Shown: positions 23,676-36,539 of the stretch, piece by piece | How the letters are laid out: each line of letters starts with the position of its first letter | Numbering within the stretch: the stretch's first letter is position 1 | NCBI GenBank assembly: GCA_033819885.1 | Contig: JAQYUZ010000024.1 | Span: 62,001-126,000, forward strand | Direction: 5' to 3' | From: Microbotryomycetes sp. JL201 | Lineage: Eukaryota > Basidiomycota > Microbotryomycetes | Length of the DNA: 64,000 nt | The notes under the pieces: generated by a model | Seen by the model: the letters and a program-made list of their open reading frames with translations, nothing else | Database searches by the model: none | Told to the model about the DNA's origin: nothing | Position numbers and translations under genes: made by a program

Positions 23676-25590
23676 ATGCTGGACCGCAAGGACAAGAAGG
23701 AGCACGTCGAGGACGATTTCTCAGTGAGCATCGAGCGGACATCGGGCGCAGAACCTGTAGCCGATGGTGTGTTTGGCGCTGCCGATGATTCGGGCGATCA
23801 ACGCCGCGGACCAAAGTGAGTAGGGCAACACTCGAGACTCCTCTACGTAATGTCTCAAGCGGTGCATGTTTGGCCAAGGACTGCAATCTCTTGCAACACG
23901 TGCTTATCGCACCCTCAGCCGGATCACTGCTCTTGTTGCGAGATCCGACCGCTGACCTCATTTCCTCCTCTATTCCCTCCTCGCCGCCATGGACTGCCAT
24001 TTATCGAATCACGCGCCAACCCATCACGCTCGAACACTTACTCGCGTCCAGCTACACCAATGTCGGATGGATCCGTGCCAGTGTGCTTCTCAGTGAGTCA
24101 GGGCAGAACGTTCGGGCCTCGGCTGCGAAAGCCGGATCCCAGATCTCCGACGGAAAGCCGCACCGAAAAAACTTGAGTCGTGCTAACAACGCCGACCGCG
24201 CCCACGATCGCAGTGAAAGCACAGATTGGACTCGGAGTATTGGGCAGTGAGTGTCGACCACGTCATGGCAGAGCATCAGCTCGCGCTGACCGTTGTGGCG
24301 TCTCGCAGTCCCTCAGGTGTTTTCGACCGTCGGTCTCGTACCCGGTATCATCCTCATCCTCGTCATTGCTGCTATGACGACGTTCTCGTCCGTGATCATT
24401 GGCCACTGGAAGGTCAATCACCCTGCAACACATTCAATTGCCGACGTCGGCAAGACGATGGGTGGCGTCGTCGGTAGGGAAGTGCTCGGAGGAATCTACT
24501 GGCTGTACATGACATGCATCAGCGGCTCCGGCATGCTATCAATCGCCATCGCCTTCAACACGTTCTCAGAACACGGCGCATGCACCGTCGTCTTTGTCGT
24601 CGTTGCCGCCATCCTCGTCTTTTTGTTCTCGAGCATCCGCACACTCGATAGGGTCACAATTCTCGGATGGATCGGTCTCGTATCTATTGTTGCAGCATTG
24701 TTGACGCTCGCTGTCGCCGTAGGCGTTCAAGATCGACCTGCCGCCGCCCCTCAGCCTCCGGCCGTCTGGGATAAGGAGATTCGTGTCTTCGCCACCCCCA
24801 CGTTTGCAGAAGCGGCATCCTCCCTCGGAACAATCGTCTTTGCCTTCGGTGGCACACCTGGCTTCTTCAACGTGGTGGCAGAGATGCGCAACCCGAGGGA
24901 CTTCACGAAGACCGTCTTGTTGACGCAATCTTTTGTAACTCTCATCTACATCGTGATCGGCATCGTCGTCTATGTCTTTTGTGGTGATCAAGTGGCCAGT
25001 CCGGCACTCGGTTCGGCTGGTGTTTTGATGCAAAAGGTCTGCTATGGCATCGCGTTCTGCGCGTTGCTCGTCGGCAGTGTCATTTAGTGAGTCTCCCTCG
25101 TGCGTCAAGATCGACACAAATGCTGACTCGTTCTCCTAGCACACACTTGCCTGCCAAGTACATCTTTGTGCGCATTCTCCGTGGCAGCAAGCACCTCACA
25201 TCAAACTCTCTCGTTCATTGGGCTACCTGGTTGAGTTGCGTCGGAGGCACGACCCTGCTTGCCTTCATCATTGCCGAAGCTATTCCTGTCTTTGGTGGCC
25301 TGATCTCCCTCGTTGGCGCCTTGTTCGGTACGATCATGTCCATTGTCGTCACCGGCATCATGTTTTTCCACGATCACTGGTGGCGTCCAACCGAGAACGC
25401 TGCCGGAAGACCAAAAAGCAACGGGTGGTACAGAGTCATGTTGCTGTTTTCGGCTTTCATGATCGTTGGCGGTTTGACAATCACGGCCGCTGGAACGTAC
25501 GGAGCTGTCGAAGGCATCATCCAGTTGTCTGAAGACTCTACCCTGTCGTCCTTCTCTTGCGCCGACAACAGTGGTTTGGCCGGGCGTTAA
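23676..25590 (+). CDS. Amino-acid transporter, AAAP/AVT type
   Basis: Membrane amino-acid permease. The ATG at 23676 starts a charged tail (MLDRKDKKEHVEDDF). A long first intron leads to NYTNVGWIRASVLL, then a further exon with KAQIGLGVLG and PQVFSTVGLVPGIILILVIA, the AAAP first-helix block. The 24293-25087 exon holds six to seven membrane segments, including FAFGGTPGFFNVVAEMRNP, a conserved family motif. The last exon has FIIAEAIPVFGGLISLVGAL and ends at 25590. The family is firm; vacuolar versus plasma-membrane location is not resolved. A degenerate partial copy lies 300 bp downstream. Confidence 0.92.
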
Positions 25591-25889
25591 AAGGCACGAG
25601 AGAAAGCAAAACGACTCGGCTCATGCGCGCATGTGAGCAGGCTCTCCTCGCACCCAGGAGTTGAACATCGCACGGCATTGTACAGATAGAGATTAGACAT
25701 CGTCGTAACAGTATTCACTTTTCTTGTGCATTCAAATTTGCAGTCTCATATCCTTGCTGCTGGTCGCATCTTTTTTTACAGAAGACTTGCTTTTGCAGCA
25801 CTGTATTGGCTTTCCACAATGATCAAGCCAAAAGTCGTCACCTTGACCACAGCGGCCACAGGAAAGTATTCTAAGGCACTCGTCGATCA
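25591..25889. other. 3' flank between transporter and its degenerate copy
   Basis: Terminator region of the transporter. T-rich stretches occur near 25715-25780. No coding signal seen. Confidence 0.4.
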
Positions 25890-26275
25890 ATCGTGACATG
25901 CATCAGCGGCTCAAGCGTGCTCTAGATTGCCATCGCCTTCAATGCGTTCTCAGGACAGGACTCATGCACAGTCGTTTCGGTGGTTGAACTCTCCATCCTC
26001 GTCCTTTTGTTTTCGATCATCCACACACTCGTACCGTCACCATTCTCGGCCAGATCGGTCTCGTGTCCGCCATTTCAGCTCAAATTTACGCTGGCTATTG
26101 CCGTAGGCGTTCAAGTTAGACCCTCCGCCGCCGCTTCTCAGTATCCGGCTGTCTGGAACAAAGTAATTGTTCTTGGCCACCCACACGCCCTCAGAAGCTG
26201 CATATTACGTGGAACAATCGTCTTCAGCGGGGCGGGATGAACGCAGACTGCCTTGTTGATGAATTGATCCGCTAA
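25890..26275 (+). pseudogene. Degenerate partial copy of the adjacent AAAP transporter
   Basis: Nucleotide similarity to 24510-24935 is obvious by eye: ACATGCATCAGCGGCTC, ATTGCCATCGCCTTCAA, then CCGTAGGCGTTCAAG and GGAACAATCGTCTTC all recur in order. The copy has an in-frame TAG where the parent has TATCAATC, small indels and a deletion before CAGACTGCCTTGTTGAT. It lacks the N-terminal and C-terminal exons. A tandem duplication of the transporter was therefore partly lost. Its 3' limit abuts the ATG5 stop codon at 26287. Confidence 0.88.
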
Positions 26276-26286
26276 CGCGCTTACAG

Positions 26287-27599
26287 TCAATCTATTGCGA
26301 CAACAACTGATACCCAACCGTCGGCACCCGTCAAGCACGAGCCTAGCCATCCGATCTCGGTTTCGGGTGGCACCTCGATGCCCTGCACAATCGTCTTTGC
26401 CACGGAAGCCGAGTTTGGAGGGAACAAGAGTGACACGACTGAAGATAAATGCTCTTTGAGTGTGAGAGCCGAGCCTACCGGTGAAAGTTTGTGAGCTGAA
26501 CATACTCTGGGCTCTGGTCGGAAGTACTGACCTTCTTTTGTGTAGGGTGGCGCGAGATCCTGCATGACCGGCGCACCATAGGGCAGATATATCCGCACAG
26601 GTACGCTCCGTAGCTTGACGCTGTCGAACCCTGAAGGCGAAGGCGACCTCGTCGTCGGTGGCGAAGGCTGCAGAGTGGTCAAGTTGGGAGAGGCAGGTGG
26701 CGGAAGCGGGGAAGGTAGAGTTATCAGCTTTGATGCCACGTTCCAATATTTTTCAAAGTCGCCTGTGCACACAGTGTCAGCCCAGATGGTTGTCACTAAG
26801 GGGCGCTTGAAACTCGCCTTGCACAACCCCTTCCCAGATAGCATCTTGCTGCTCTCTTCTCAGATTGACCACTCGCTTAGTACTACCGTACCGCGTATAG
26901 TCGCTCTCCTAAAATGAGGAAATCAGTATTGAGCCATCGTCCTGGTCGACTCAGCTTACTTTCAGCATGTTCATGAACGAGCTTTGGCACGCTTCGAGGC
27001 TAGGATTGAGCAGCAATACGTCTGAAGGCGGATCCTTGACGTGCAAAGTGATTGTGAAAACGGCTGATGGCTGACGCTGTCAGGTCTCGGTCACCAGATC
27101 GCGAACCGACCACCGCTCACGATCAGATTGTTGTAGAGGATATAGTTTCTGTTCTTTACGGGGCAAGAAGTGAAGGTCGTACAGCAGTCCTATCGGCCAG
27201 TGCCTGAGCAGGAATGTCAATGACATCAATGGACTTCCTTTGGCTACTCCAATAGCTCACCATTTCAGCGGCGAACCTTGATAAGAGAACCAGATGCTCT
27301 CATCATTCAGTGCGTTCAAAGAGATGCCGTCGAGCACCGCAGCCAAAAAGTTTTTGCGCAAATGTGGAAGCAGCAATGGCAAATAAGATATCCGTCTAGC
27401 TTGCATCTTTATCGAGGACGCATCAGTCACGAGCGCAGCTGGAGTGACGTTTTCAGTGACCGACATAGTACGACTCTATAGCTTTGTCTGCATGCGACGG
27501 CAACTCGTCTTGGGCGATCTGAATCTTCAAGGTCACGTGCGCGCCAAACACGAGCGACCTGAACAAGGACGCTGGTACGGGTGCGAAAGTCTCTTGCAT
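26287..27599 (-). CDS. ATG5: Atg5, autophagy conjugation factor
   Basis: Joined to Atg12 and acting with Atg16 as the E3 for Atg8 lipidation. Exon 1 (27599-27465) gives LFRSLVFGAHVTLKIQIAQ and DELPSHADKAIESYY. An intron 27464-27407 leads to MQARRISYLPLLLPHLRK and IWFSYQGSPLKW, then HWPIGLLYDL; these are the most conserved Atg5 stretches. Further exons hold RREQQDAIWEGVVQ-GDFEKYW, and the last block has VRIYLPYGAPVMQDL and IVQGIEVPPETEIGWLG, ending GWVSVVVAID. The intron before DFEKYW has a GC donor. Length is near 300 residues, as expected. The start lies 268 bp from the divergent EMC2 start, so the two share a promoter. Confidence 0.93.
26763..26817 (-). other. GC-AG intron in ATG5
   Basis: On the minus strand the donor is TGCAAG/GCGAGT and the acceptor GCACAG/GC, phase 1, with GCTGACAC as branch site. 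It joins AIWEGVVQ to GDFEKYWNVA, matching the Atg5 family. Confidence 0.92.
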
Positions 27600-27866
27600 G
27601 ACTCTGAAATTCGTGTCTGAGCACCTTGAAGGGCGTCTGCGCGGCCTCTTGCGCACGCAAACCGTCAAAGTGGAGCACCTCCTCCGAGGGCAATGCACGC
27701 TGCACAAGCGTCGTTTGATGCGCAGACGGATGGCTTGTGCTTCTCCAATGCCAAAGGGAGCCAGCTCTGTGCTGACCGGTCGATTGTGGCCCGTGTAGTC
27801 GTTGTGGCGAGAGGTCAAAAGTGTCGTTGTCGTCTTGCTCTGACGCCAACCATCCACGCTTTGACA

Positions 27867-29152
27867 ATGCCTGCGGCCGCCACTGCAGAAGCTTTGCTCG
27901 AACAATTGAAGGACCTGCGCGTCAAGAACGTGCATGACCCGCTCACGGTCGTCCACGTCGGCCAACAACTGCTCGAACGGCGTTTCGCGGCCAAGCGTGG
28001 CGAACAGGGCGAGTTGAACGGAGACAGTCTCTTGTGCTGTACCTCCACTGGCAGCTGACGCACACACTGTGCCCAGTCTGGACCGTCTTGGAGCAGATTG
28101 GCTCGGCCGCAGCAGAGTGCGGCCAATTTGACCTGGCAGAAGTGCGTCAACGCGAACTGGTACCTTTATCGGTCTTCTGGCTTTACCTGATGCTGCCAAC
28201 GCTTGCTCCAGGTGTGCGCGTCCCGCCTCGACGCTCAGTTCCCGGACAGTCCACGAGTGGCGCTCTTGCTCGGTGCCATAGCAGAAGCAAAAGGGCAGAC
28301 GGACGCCGCGGTCGCTATCTACAACAGAGAGATCAAGAAGGATGCGACGAATACGGTAGGCTCACTCGCTCGAGCGTGACTGGGCGCGAGACTAGAAGCC
28401 CGTGCCGGATCCTGACCACGTGTCTTTCTCTGGCTCTGTGCGCATGGCATAGGCTGCAAGGAAACGTCTGATCGCAATGCATTTGCATGCTCCATCTTCA
28501 AACGACAAAGGCAAGGGTGTCGCAAATACGACGTACCTCAGCAAGACGAAAGGAATCGACATGCTCGTCCAGTTTCTCGACACGTTTTACAACGACATGG
28601 ATGCCTGGGTCCAATTAGCCGAAGCTTATCAATCCCTGCAATTGTACGTCCACCTTCCGCTAACAGCTTGACAGTCTCTCTGAACCGCAAGCACTCCTTA
28701 GGTACTCGCAATCCCTGTCGGCGATTTCGAACCTCATTCTGCTTGCGCCCTTCAACCCATTCTACTTGCTTTGGCACGCAGAAACGGCATACACTGTTCA
28801 AGATTTTGCATTGGCCTACAAAGAGTTCTTGAGAGTGATCGAGCTGACCGAAGGAGTCTCGACAAAAGGTGGCATTGGCAGGAGGGCCGCGATAGGCGTC
28901 AAAATGGTCTGTCCAAACAGTCTGCAGCTACGTATAAACATGATTGTCCTGACTGTCTCATGTTGTTCTCTCGGGCAGTGTCTGACGAGACTGTCGAGCT
29001 CGACAACGAACGATAACACCTTCAAACCGACTCGCCAACCAGAAATTGACCTGCTCATGACGAAACTGATCATCAAATCGTACGAGCATAGAGACGCGTC
29101 AATGAAACCAGAAATCAAAGAATGGATAGGCGACGAGCCTGTCGTGCGGTGA
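27867..29152 (+). CDS. EMC2: EMC2, ER membrane protein complex subunit 2 (TPR)
   Basis: Cytosolic TPR subunit of the ER membrane insertase. The start at 27867 gives MPAAATAEALLEQLKDLRV. A GC-AG intron 28009-28076 joins RGEQ to VWTVLEQIGSAAAECGQFD. Next come CASRLDAQFPDSPRVALLLG and GQTDAAVAIYNREIKKDATN, then AARKRLIAMHLHA and MLVQFLDTFYNDMDAWVQLA, EAYQSLQLYSQSL and HAETAYTVQDFALAYKEFLR. All fit EMC2 TPR helices. The last exon ends EWIGDEPVVR at 29152. Convergent with the chitin synthase gene. Confidence 0.92.
28009..28076 (+). other. GC-AG intron in EMC2
   Basis: Donor AACAGG/GCGAGT, acceptor GCCCAG/TC, phase 1, giving EQ-VWTVLEQ. A weaker GT donor (GTCTCT at about 28026) would also keep the frame but adds residues not seen in the family, so this one is likely rather than certain. 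Confidence 0.7.
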
Positions 29153-29375
29153 AAAGTCGAATCAATTTTGTATAGGATCACATAACGTTCGTTGCAACCA
29201 AATCGTGTCACGCATTCAAACGAGTCAAGGGCAAGTGTCTGAGGGCGGGAGGTGATTACCGCAAGTCCGGAAAAAAAAAAACTAAAACTAAAAGCACAAG
29301 CCGGAACATGAAAGAAAAAGAAACGAAAGTGTCTGTGCTACAGAAAGGCCATCGAGACCTGAAAAGGACTTCAGA

Positions 29376-32300
29376 CTAAAGCTGACCCCCCAACACGCCG
29401 TCAATCATGTTGTTGATGGCATCTTTTCGAGTCGTCAAGTCGGCATTTGGGAAGAATTGCGTTTGCAAGCCTTCTCGTGCAGATCTTTTTGTCACCTGCA
29501 TCAGATTCTGGGTTGCGAGGTACGCCCTGCAATCATTCGATGTCAATAATAAGCCCAACATAAGTGAGACCATATATCGAGCTCACTTGAGAGCGACGAG
29601 CAGCTCGTCGTCTGTCGGGTTCGTGCTTTGGCTTGGTTGTGGTGGACCAAAAGCGCCCATGCTGTAGACGCTGGTAGATCCCGGAAAGTTGCCATAGCTC
29701 ATGCCGCTCATACCCGACGCACGTCGATTGCCCAACATTGGCGGCGCTGGACGACCAAGCGCGCCGCCGTTGCCGAAAGACATCTGACTTTGCAATGTCG
29801 GCATGAATGCCATGCTTACAGGTCGATTCATGACGGGTGACTGCGTCGGGAACGCGAATTCTGAACCACCTCGGCTGCTTGGCGGCGCGCTAACACCATA
29901 ACCTGCTATACTGCCCGGTCGGCTCGCAGCGTAGTTGCCGCCACCAAGTACAGAGAGATTGTTCTGAGAATGTACCGTGTCACGATAGAAATCGGGTCCA
30001 CCTCGATACGAGCCGGGCGGCAAACGCGTGGCGAGTGAAAAGCCTGTTGTCGAATGCGTTCTTCCAGACACGTACGACTTTGCATCTTCGTCGTCGTCAC
30101 GGACTCGGGCCTCGTATCTGAAAGCCACGCGTCAGCTTGCAACACCGGCAAATAAAGACAGGCGGAAGCAACGTACTCGGCAAATTTGGCCATCGGAATC
30201 GTCGACTCGTCGAACGCCTCTTCTTCGGCTTGCAGAACCTTTTTGGATTTGCCTTCGCCAACAACAACACGTGTATTGCCCCAAGTGAAGCTGCGGAAGG
30301 AGGACAGTCAGCACTGCTAAACTTTCTGCGCAACGCGGAGCCGGGACTTGCTCGTCAAATCGCCAGAAACTGTAAATTGGAAGGACGAAACTGTATATCG
30401 GATATGCCATAATGTAGATGACAAGCCATCCGACGAATTGCCATTTACGCTTGAGAATAAAGATGATCGCTTGCAAACCGTACGTCTGGCAAGGGGGACG
30501 TCAGCGCCGATCATGTAGCCTGGCGAACGGAAACTTACGGCCGCAATCATGACGATGGCGATGATGGGCAAGGACGAGTTGCCAGTAGCGACTTCGATGA
30601 CGAGATACAGCTGCGCGGCAGGATCCGTCAGCAAACTTGTTCTGGACCAGATCTGCAGTGCGCTCACCAGATAGACAAACGTTGCGGGCAAGATCAACGT
30701 GCCGACAAGATCAATCATGACAAAGAAACGCATGCTGAAGCAGCAGAAACCACACATGTCGGGCAGGAACATGAGCTCAGCAAGATTGTGAACGGTCGAG
30801 TTGATCCATCGACGACGTTGCGACAACAAGATTTTCCACGAATGAGGCGCAACGGTCTGAGCTCGCGCATGGGGGATGAACTTGGTCTTGAAGTTTGGAA
30901 AGTGCTTGAGGATCAAGGTCGTCAGGTAACGATCCTCTCCAAGGGATAGCAAGTTTTTCTTGTGTAGCGTGTCCAATGTGCCCTGACAACAGCCTTGTCA
31001 GACCCGAGCACAGCATCATGCTGCTGATGAACACACCTCGGAATATTCGTCGATGATCAAAGAACTGCACAAAAGAGGTTTGCCCTTGTCCGCTGACCGC
31101 AGACGGTACATCGTGAAACTGTCAACCGTAACGTGAGCATGTGCCGGAGATGTCAGGTAAATAATGCTCACCATCCAGGCAGACACGTGACGGAACCAAA
31201 CAAACTTTCAAACGCTTTGGCCATATGATGCGAGATAAAGTATTCGTATACTTTGAGCCGAGCAAAGAATTAGCCTTGACACTAGACTGCCAGCACATTG
31301 CACGAACCTTGGATCATTGTCCACCAAGAATCGTTCTCGTTCTCGAGCCTTGTCTCACCGCAGATGCCGATAATCTTGGAATCATCGGCAGAAGCAGAGA
31401 CAAGACGGTTGAGCGAGTCTGGTTCGACGCTGGTATCGGCGTCAACGACCAAGAGGTACTACAAGGGCGGACTGAGTCAGAAGATCCAAGACAAAGCCTT
31501 ATGATATCTTACCTCGTAGAGTTGAGGGTCAACACCGATGACGTTTTTGACCTGATGATACATTTCGAGCTCGAGCGGATACATCTCCGAATCAAAGTGC
31601 ACCCTGTTCAAGAATCGCATCGCCAAGATTTGCGAGTCTCGCTTTCCTCGGTTGCCAGGTTTTGAGCGTTCCGAAGGTCGGCCCACTTTGGCGACGACGA
31701 CATAAGGCACGACGTGACCTTCAACTTCGTACAAGCCGCTCCACACTTTGCCGTAATTTAGCTGTTTGGAACCTTCAGCAACAGACTTGAACATGAGCGG
31801 ATCAGGATCGTTGTCTTGGTCGACGCCGAGAATATCGAGAACAATCCTCGGCGTCGCTTTGTCGTTGCCAGAGCCGATAATCATGCCGTCACAAATGATC
31901 AACATCAACTTGCGCTTATCGTCATACGTCAACGTTGCGAGCGAGTCGATTGTCTTGCGGAGCGAGTCTTCGCCTTCGGTGTAACACGTCACTTGACAAA
32001 TGACAAACTTGTCCCGCATTTCAGGCATCCGTTTTGAGCTGAACTGGAGTGCCGCTAGGAATTTGGCCAGGATTGTGGCACATAACAAGAGTGAGAACGC
32101 CAAAAGTAAACTCGGCTGGACTTGACAGCGAGGCGTGAGGCGGAAGTCGGTCTCTCCAACGTAGAACAATGTGTTGATGCAATCCATGTTAGTTTGGTAG
32201 GTGGCCGAATCCAAATTGAGATCCTGCACGTCGTTCGTGATATCGGCACCGGGTTGCGCTTGCCACAAAGACGCCAGGCTGTCGTCCAAAAACTTGTACG

Positions 32301-35300
32301 AATCGTCGTTGAGCAGGTCGATCTGTGTACGGCCCTGGTCAGCTAATGATGCACACCCCAATGAATGCGAGCTGACGGTATAGAAGTAGTCGGACAAGTC
32401 GTATATCTTGTTGCCAACAATTGACATCAATCTCGAGTTCGAGTCTGCCTGCTTCTGTACATCCTTCTTGGACCACACAAGAGGACCCTTGCGATATTCA
32501 CGCATGGTCGGAAGGAAGTTGTCATAATACCAATTGTTATTGTGCAGCTCGCTGCCGGTGTACGGCTGACGAGAACCGGAAGTGTGTACAGCGTCTTTGG
32601 CGGGCCAGCAAAATATTTAGCGGGGGAACTGTTCAAGCCGAATCAGAACCAACTTACTTGGCACAAGCGCAGAAAAATTCTGCACATGATGGACGGTCAG
32701 TGCATATCGACTAGTGTAAGGAGAACTCGACTAACAGCATATTGTAACGTCAAAGCGTCCGACGTGACCAAGTTCGGACACGCTGCCGTGAGAGGACTAG
32801 AGAATATTCGTGAGTCAGCACATACGAATGAGACGTTGGTCTGCACTCTCACATTGGGAAATAGTTGGTCAAGTCTTGTCCTGCTAACTCCAGCATGTCG
32901 GTCGATGTAACTTCCATTTCAAGAATGTCCGAATGCCTGACAGAAGGTGAATGTGAGTCTTTGATCGAGCCATCCGACACGAAAGACTGACTGCTTGCGA
33001 TAGAACTTGGTCAGGTCGTAGACCCCGCCCCGCACGGACACCCAGTAGTCGTCCGAGCCGGCGTGGTAGCCGACTTCTTTCGTATTCCAAGCTTTGTTCA
33101 TGTTTGGGCAGAGCAGTCGACCAAAAACAACAATGTCTATCGAAAGGCGACATCAGGATGAAGCAGACAACGCATTATGGCTCGCGACTTACAAAAGATG
33201 ACGGTACCGCAGAAGAATGCAATCAACATGCACAATGCGAGCTGTGATCACCAAAGGTCAACAATAATTTGGCGTCGGTCATCTCTGGACTTGCCTTTTC
33301 ACGCCACGCCATTCTAACATCAGGTCGTTTCATACGACCGACCTTTGTCAACGCCCATGTCGGACACCACCAAGTCAAACCCCACACGAGCGCGACCCAG
33401 ACTCGTCGACCTCTGCTACTCGCAAACTCTTCGACTGTCGCACCCTGAGTTTCTTGAGGCCGACCTTCGGCGTCGAGTACGCCTTCCTTGTTGTGGCGGA
33501 ATGGCGGTTGCCCTCCTCCACCTGTGGCATACGCTCCAAATCCAGTCTGAGTACCGAAAGCGTTCGTGTACAAACCTCCTGCTCCTCCCTTCTCGGAATC
33601 AGCTGCGTCCCCTTGACCCCAGACGTCAGACATTGTCGATTGTCGGTGGTCAAGGTACGGCATGGTCGGCAAGCTCATCATGGACGTGTCGTGGTGAAAG
33701 TTACCAAAGTCGTCCGGGCGGTAGGACGGACTATTATTTGTCGAGTTGTGCATCTGATCTCGCTGTTCCTTGCTCAACAAGTCTTCGACACTGTCGGCCA
33801 TAATACCATATTCATCTCCTCCGCCGAATGTGGTCCGAGACGTGGCTGTGCCGACCATCGCGGGCAATTCGAGCTCAACAGCTCCTGGAGTCGATCCTGC
33901 GCTTAGGCCTTGGCCGCTCGCTAGCCTCGACGCCGCCACAGTCCGATGATCAGGTGGTTCGGACCTCCTCAACCTGTCTTCAACGGTTCTCCAAGCTCTG
34001 TAACTCAGCCAAATGCGTTTGTGTCCGATCTTGTAGTCGTCATCGCCAACTCCGACGTCTTGCATGAACTCTTTGATCGTCTCCATTTTGCCGCCTCCGG
34101 GTATCGCATGACGGTCGGCGAACGCTTCTATCTCGTCATCGTGGAACAAGTCGACTCTGTTGCGAGCAATTAATTCGGGCAAAAGCAGGCCAGACACCTG
34201 CTGCTTGAGCCGTTGCAAGTCGACTTGTCGAGGGACGTGCATGTCATTTGGTCGCAGAGATAAGACGTGCCAGACGTGCGTGCGCTCAAACACATTCAAC
34301 ACGCTGGCCAATGAGGCGTTGATTTGTGCCGAGACGGGATGGATATCGGTCGGGTCGAGCAAAGGCGTCGTCAGGTCGGACAAGCCCGACATGGACGAGG
34401 TGGCGGCGCGTTTGAAGGGAGAAATGCGCCTGAGCGGCTGAGACGACACTTGTGCCGCAACAATGATGCTCTCGTCGAGAGGATGTGCTTCAGCTGCCAA
34501 AGACGGTCCGCTCCACAATTTGGCAACGAACGGATCAGCGCTGCTTTGAAGGAGCACGACGAATTCGGGGTCGATAGCATCCAAATCGCGCTCAACAAAG
34601 CCGTTGCCGTCATATGTGACCGGTCCCATCCAGTGCCTGACCCCGAACGCGCTCTTCGCTCCCGGTCCGCCAGGCGTGGCCATGAACGACGTGTGGACTC
34701 CAAAATGTTCTTTCATGCCCCTCAACAGTTCTTCATCTCCGTCGATTTCTGACGCAATAGTGCCCTTTCGCACACTGACGCAAGTTTTGGACATGCCGCC
34801 GAGCATGCCTCCAGGCTTCTTGTCCGCCTTGCCCCCAACTCTTCCACCTCGCAATAATTCGATCCTGGCGCTCGAATCTGCCGGCACGACATCGGGCAAA
34901 CGGATACCGTCTTCTTGCGCACGAGCAGCCTTGCCACTGTCGGCATCAAATTCGATCTCGGACATCCAGTACCTTGTTACTTCGCTGGCATAGTTTTCGA
35001 CAAATTCGTCAAACCCGTTCAAAGCCCTGACGAGCAAGCCTTGTGCGCCGACCGTTCCCGCTCGCGAACCTGTCCTGTCCAGCGGCAGATTCTTTGACGC
35101 AAAGCCAGGCTGGTCGAGCTGGAGGATCGACGTACCACCTTCGTCTTGCAAGTATGCGATCGCTTCGTCGCCCGGAAAGATTTTGTGATTTGCCGTCTCA
35201 GTAACGAAAGCGAATAGAATGCTGTACAACGCCTCGCACAGGTTGTCGCGCTGCCGTGACGCTGCTTCTGCTTCGAGCAACACTTGGACCATCTCTCGAC

Positions 35301-36539
35301 GAATCCATCTCGTCTTGTTGGTGAGACACCGTTCGAGTTCGTCCGACGAGATGCCGAGTAGCACTGCGATTCGTTCGAGCAAGTCTCGATTGGTGCACCA
35401 AGCAGATGTCGCCTGAAAGTCAATGTCGCCACGGTGATCGTCAAAGTCGATGTTACCGAGCAAGAGAATCGCGGACAAGAGTCTCCAGATGGCTGACAAG
35501 TGACGTGGTTTGAAGCCGAGCGTTTTGAGCGCGTTGCGCAAGTCGTTGAAAGCGATCGCGTCATCGGTCAAGTTTGAGATTGGGTTCGTCGCAGACGGAG
35601 GGAGTTGATAGCATGAGGACGATGCCAAGGTCCGATAATCTGTGATGTCCGGCAGCAGCTCGTACGCCTGTCGTTCGTCTGCGGTGGCGCCGGCGAGCAA
35701 TTGGTAAAATACGTGAAATGTGCGCTCGTCCTTGGCAAGTCGGTGCACTCTGTCGTGCTCGAGTCCCCACGTGAGCGCCTTTGCGCCTGCGAGTCTGCCT
35801 GTCGATGTCAAATGCAGTTCGATCAATGTCGAATGTCGGGTCGAGGACGGGTTCGTCGCCGTCTTTGCCGAGCCAAATGCTGTCAAGACCGTGTCGAGGG
35901 CGTTCACTTGGTCTGCGATGCGCAAATCTTTTTTTGTGGACGACGTCAGGCGCAAGATTTGCGACGTGAGCAGTTGGCGCTGAGTTGTTGATCCGGCGCC
36001 AGACACTCCACTGCTCGTGCGCAGGTGTGCAACGAGATGTGCATGTCAGCGTGTTTTCGAGACAGCAGACAGACGTGACCACAGAGACTGCCACTGATGT
36101 GCTTTCCTCCGATGCGCAAACAATGGCGCTCGTGCCACCGATCTCGCACACAGCCTGAGACTTGCCTGTACACGATGCTCTGGGTCTCGCGCGTCCTCGT
36201 TGCTTTGAGCACGACTCTTGCTGCCAGCTCGTACGGCCCTGGCCTGACGTTGTGCGTGCGCTCGATCGAGTCGTCCAACACTGCGAACGCGCCGCGCTCG
36301 GCCTCGTCCTTTGCCTTGTCCGATACATCCCCTGTCAGCTCGAACGGGTTCAAACTGACAAGAATGTGACTACCGGCGAGTGTCGATGTGCGTGATTGCT
36401 TGTAGCGGTGCACAAGCAGCGTGCAAACGGCTTCTGCCGACGCAACCGCCGTTGTCGCAGCCGCTGACCTGTCGACAAGCTGCACCAGGTTGTCAGACGC
36501 CAAAGCGTCCAGCGACGCCGACACGCGCGCCGACGTCAT
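29376..36539 (-). CDS. Chitin synthase with N-terminal myosin-like head (class V/VII)
   Basis: Makes chitin at the plasma membrane. The start at 36539 gives [20 protein letters not shown]. The myosin-like head continues through [12 protein letters not shown] and [15 protein letters not shown], then [11 protein letters not shown] and [19 protein letters not shown], to about 33900. A cytochrome-b5-like region ([29 protein letters not shown]) and [13 protein letters not shown] follow. The catalytic part has [36 protein letters not shown], then [11 protein letters not shown] and [13 protein letters not shown] with the QRRRW signature, and several membrane helices. A DEK_C-like C-terminus ends [12 protein letters not shown]. 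The head's P-loop lacks its usual Lys. About a dozen introns; one at 36011-36165 has a GC donor. Confidence 0.95.
36011..36165 (-). other. GC-AG intron in chitin synthase
   Basis: Minus strand: donor TGTACAG/GCAAGT, acceptor GAGCAG/TGG, phase 2, joining QSIVY to SGVSGAGST exactly where related heads have SIVxSGxSG. At 155 bp it is longer than most introns here. Confidence 0.85.
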
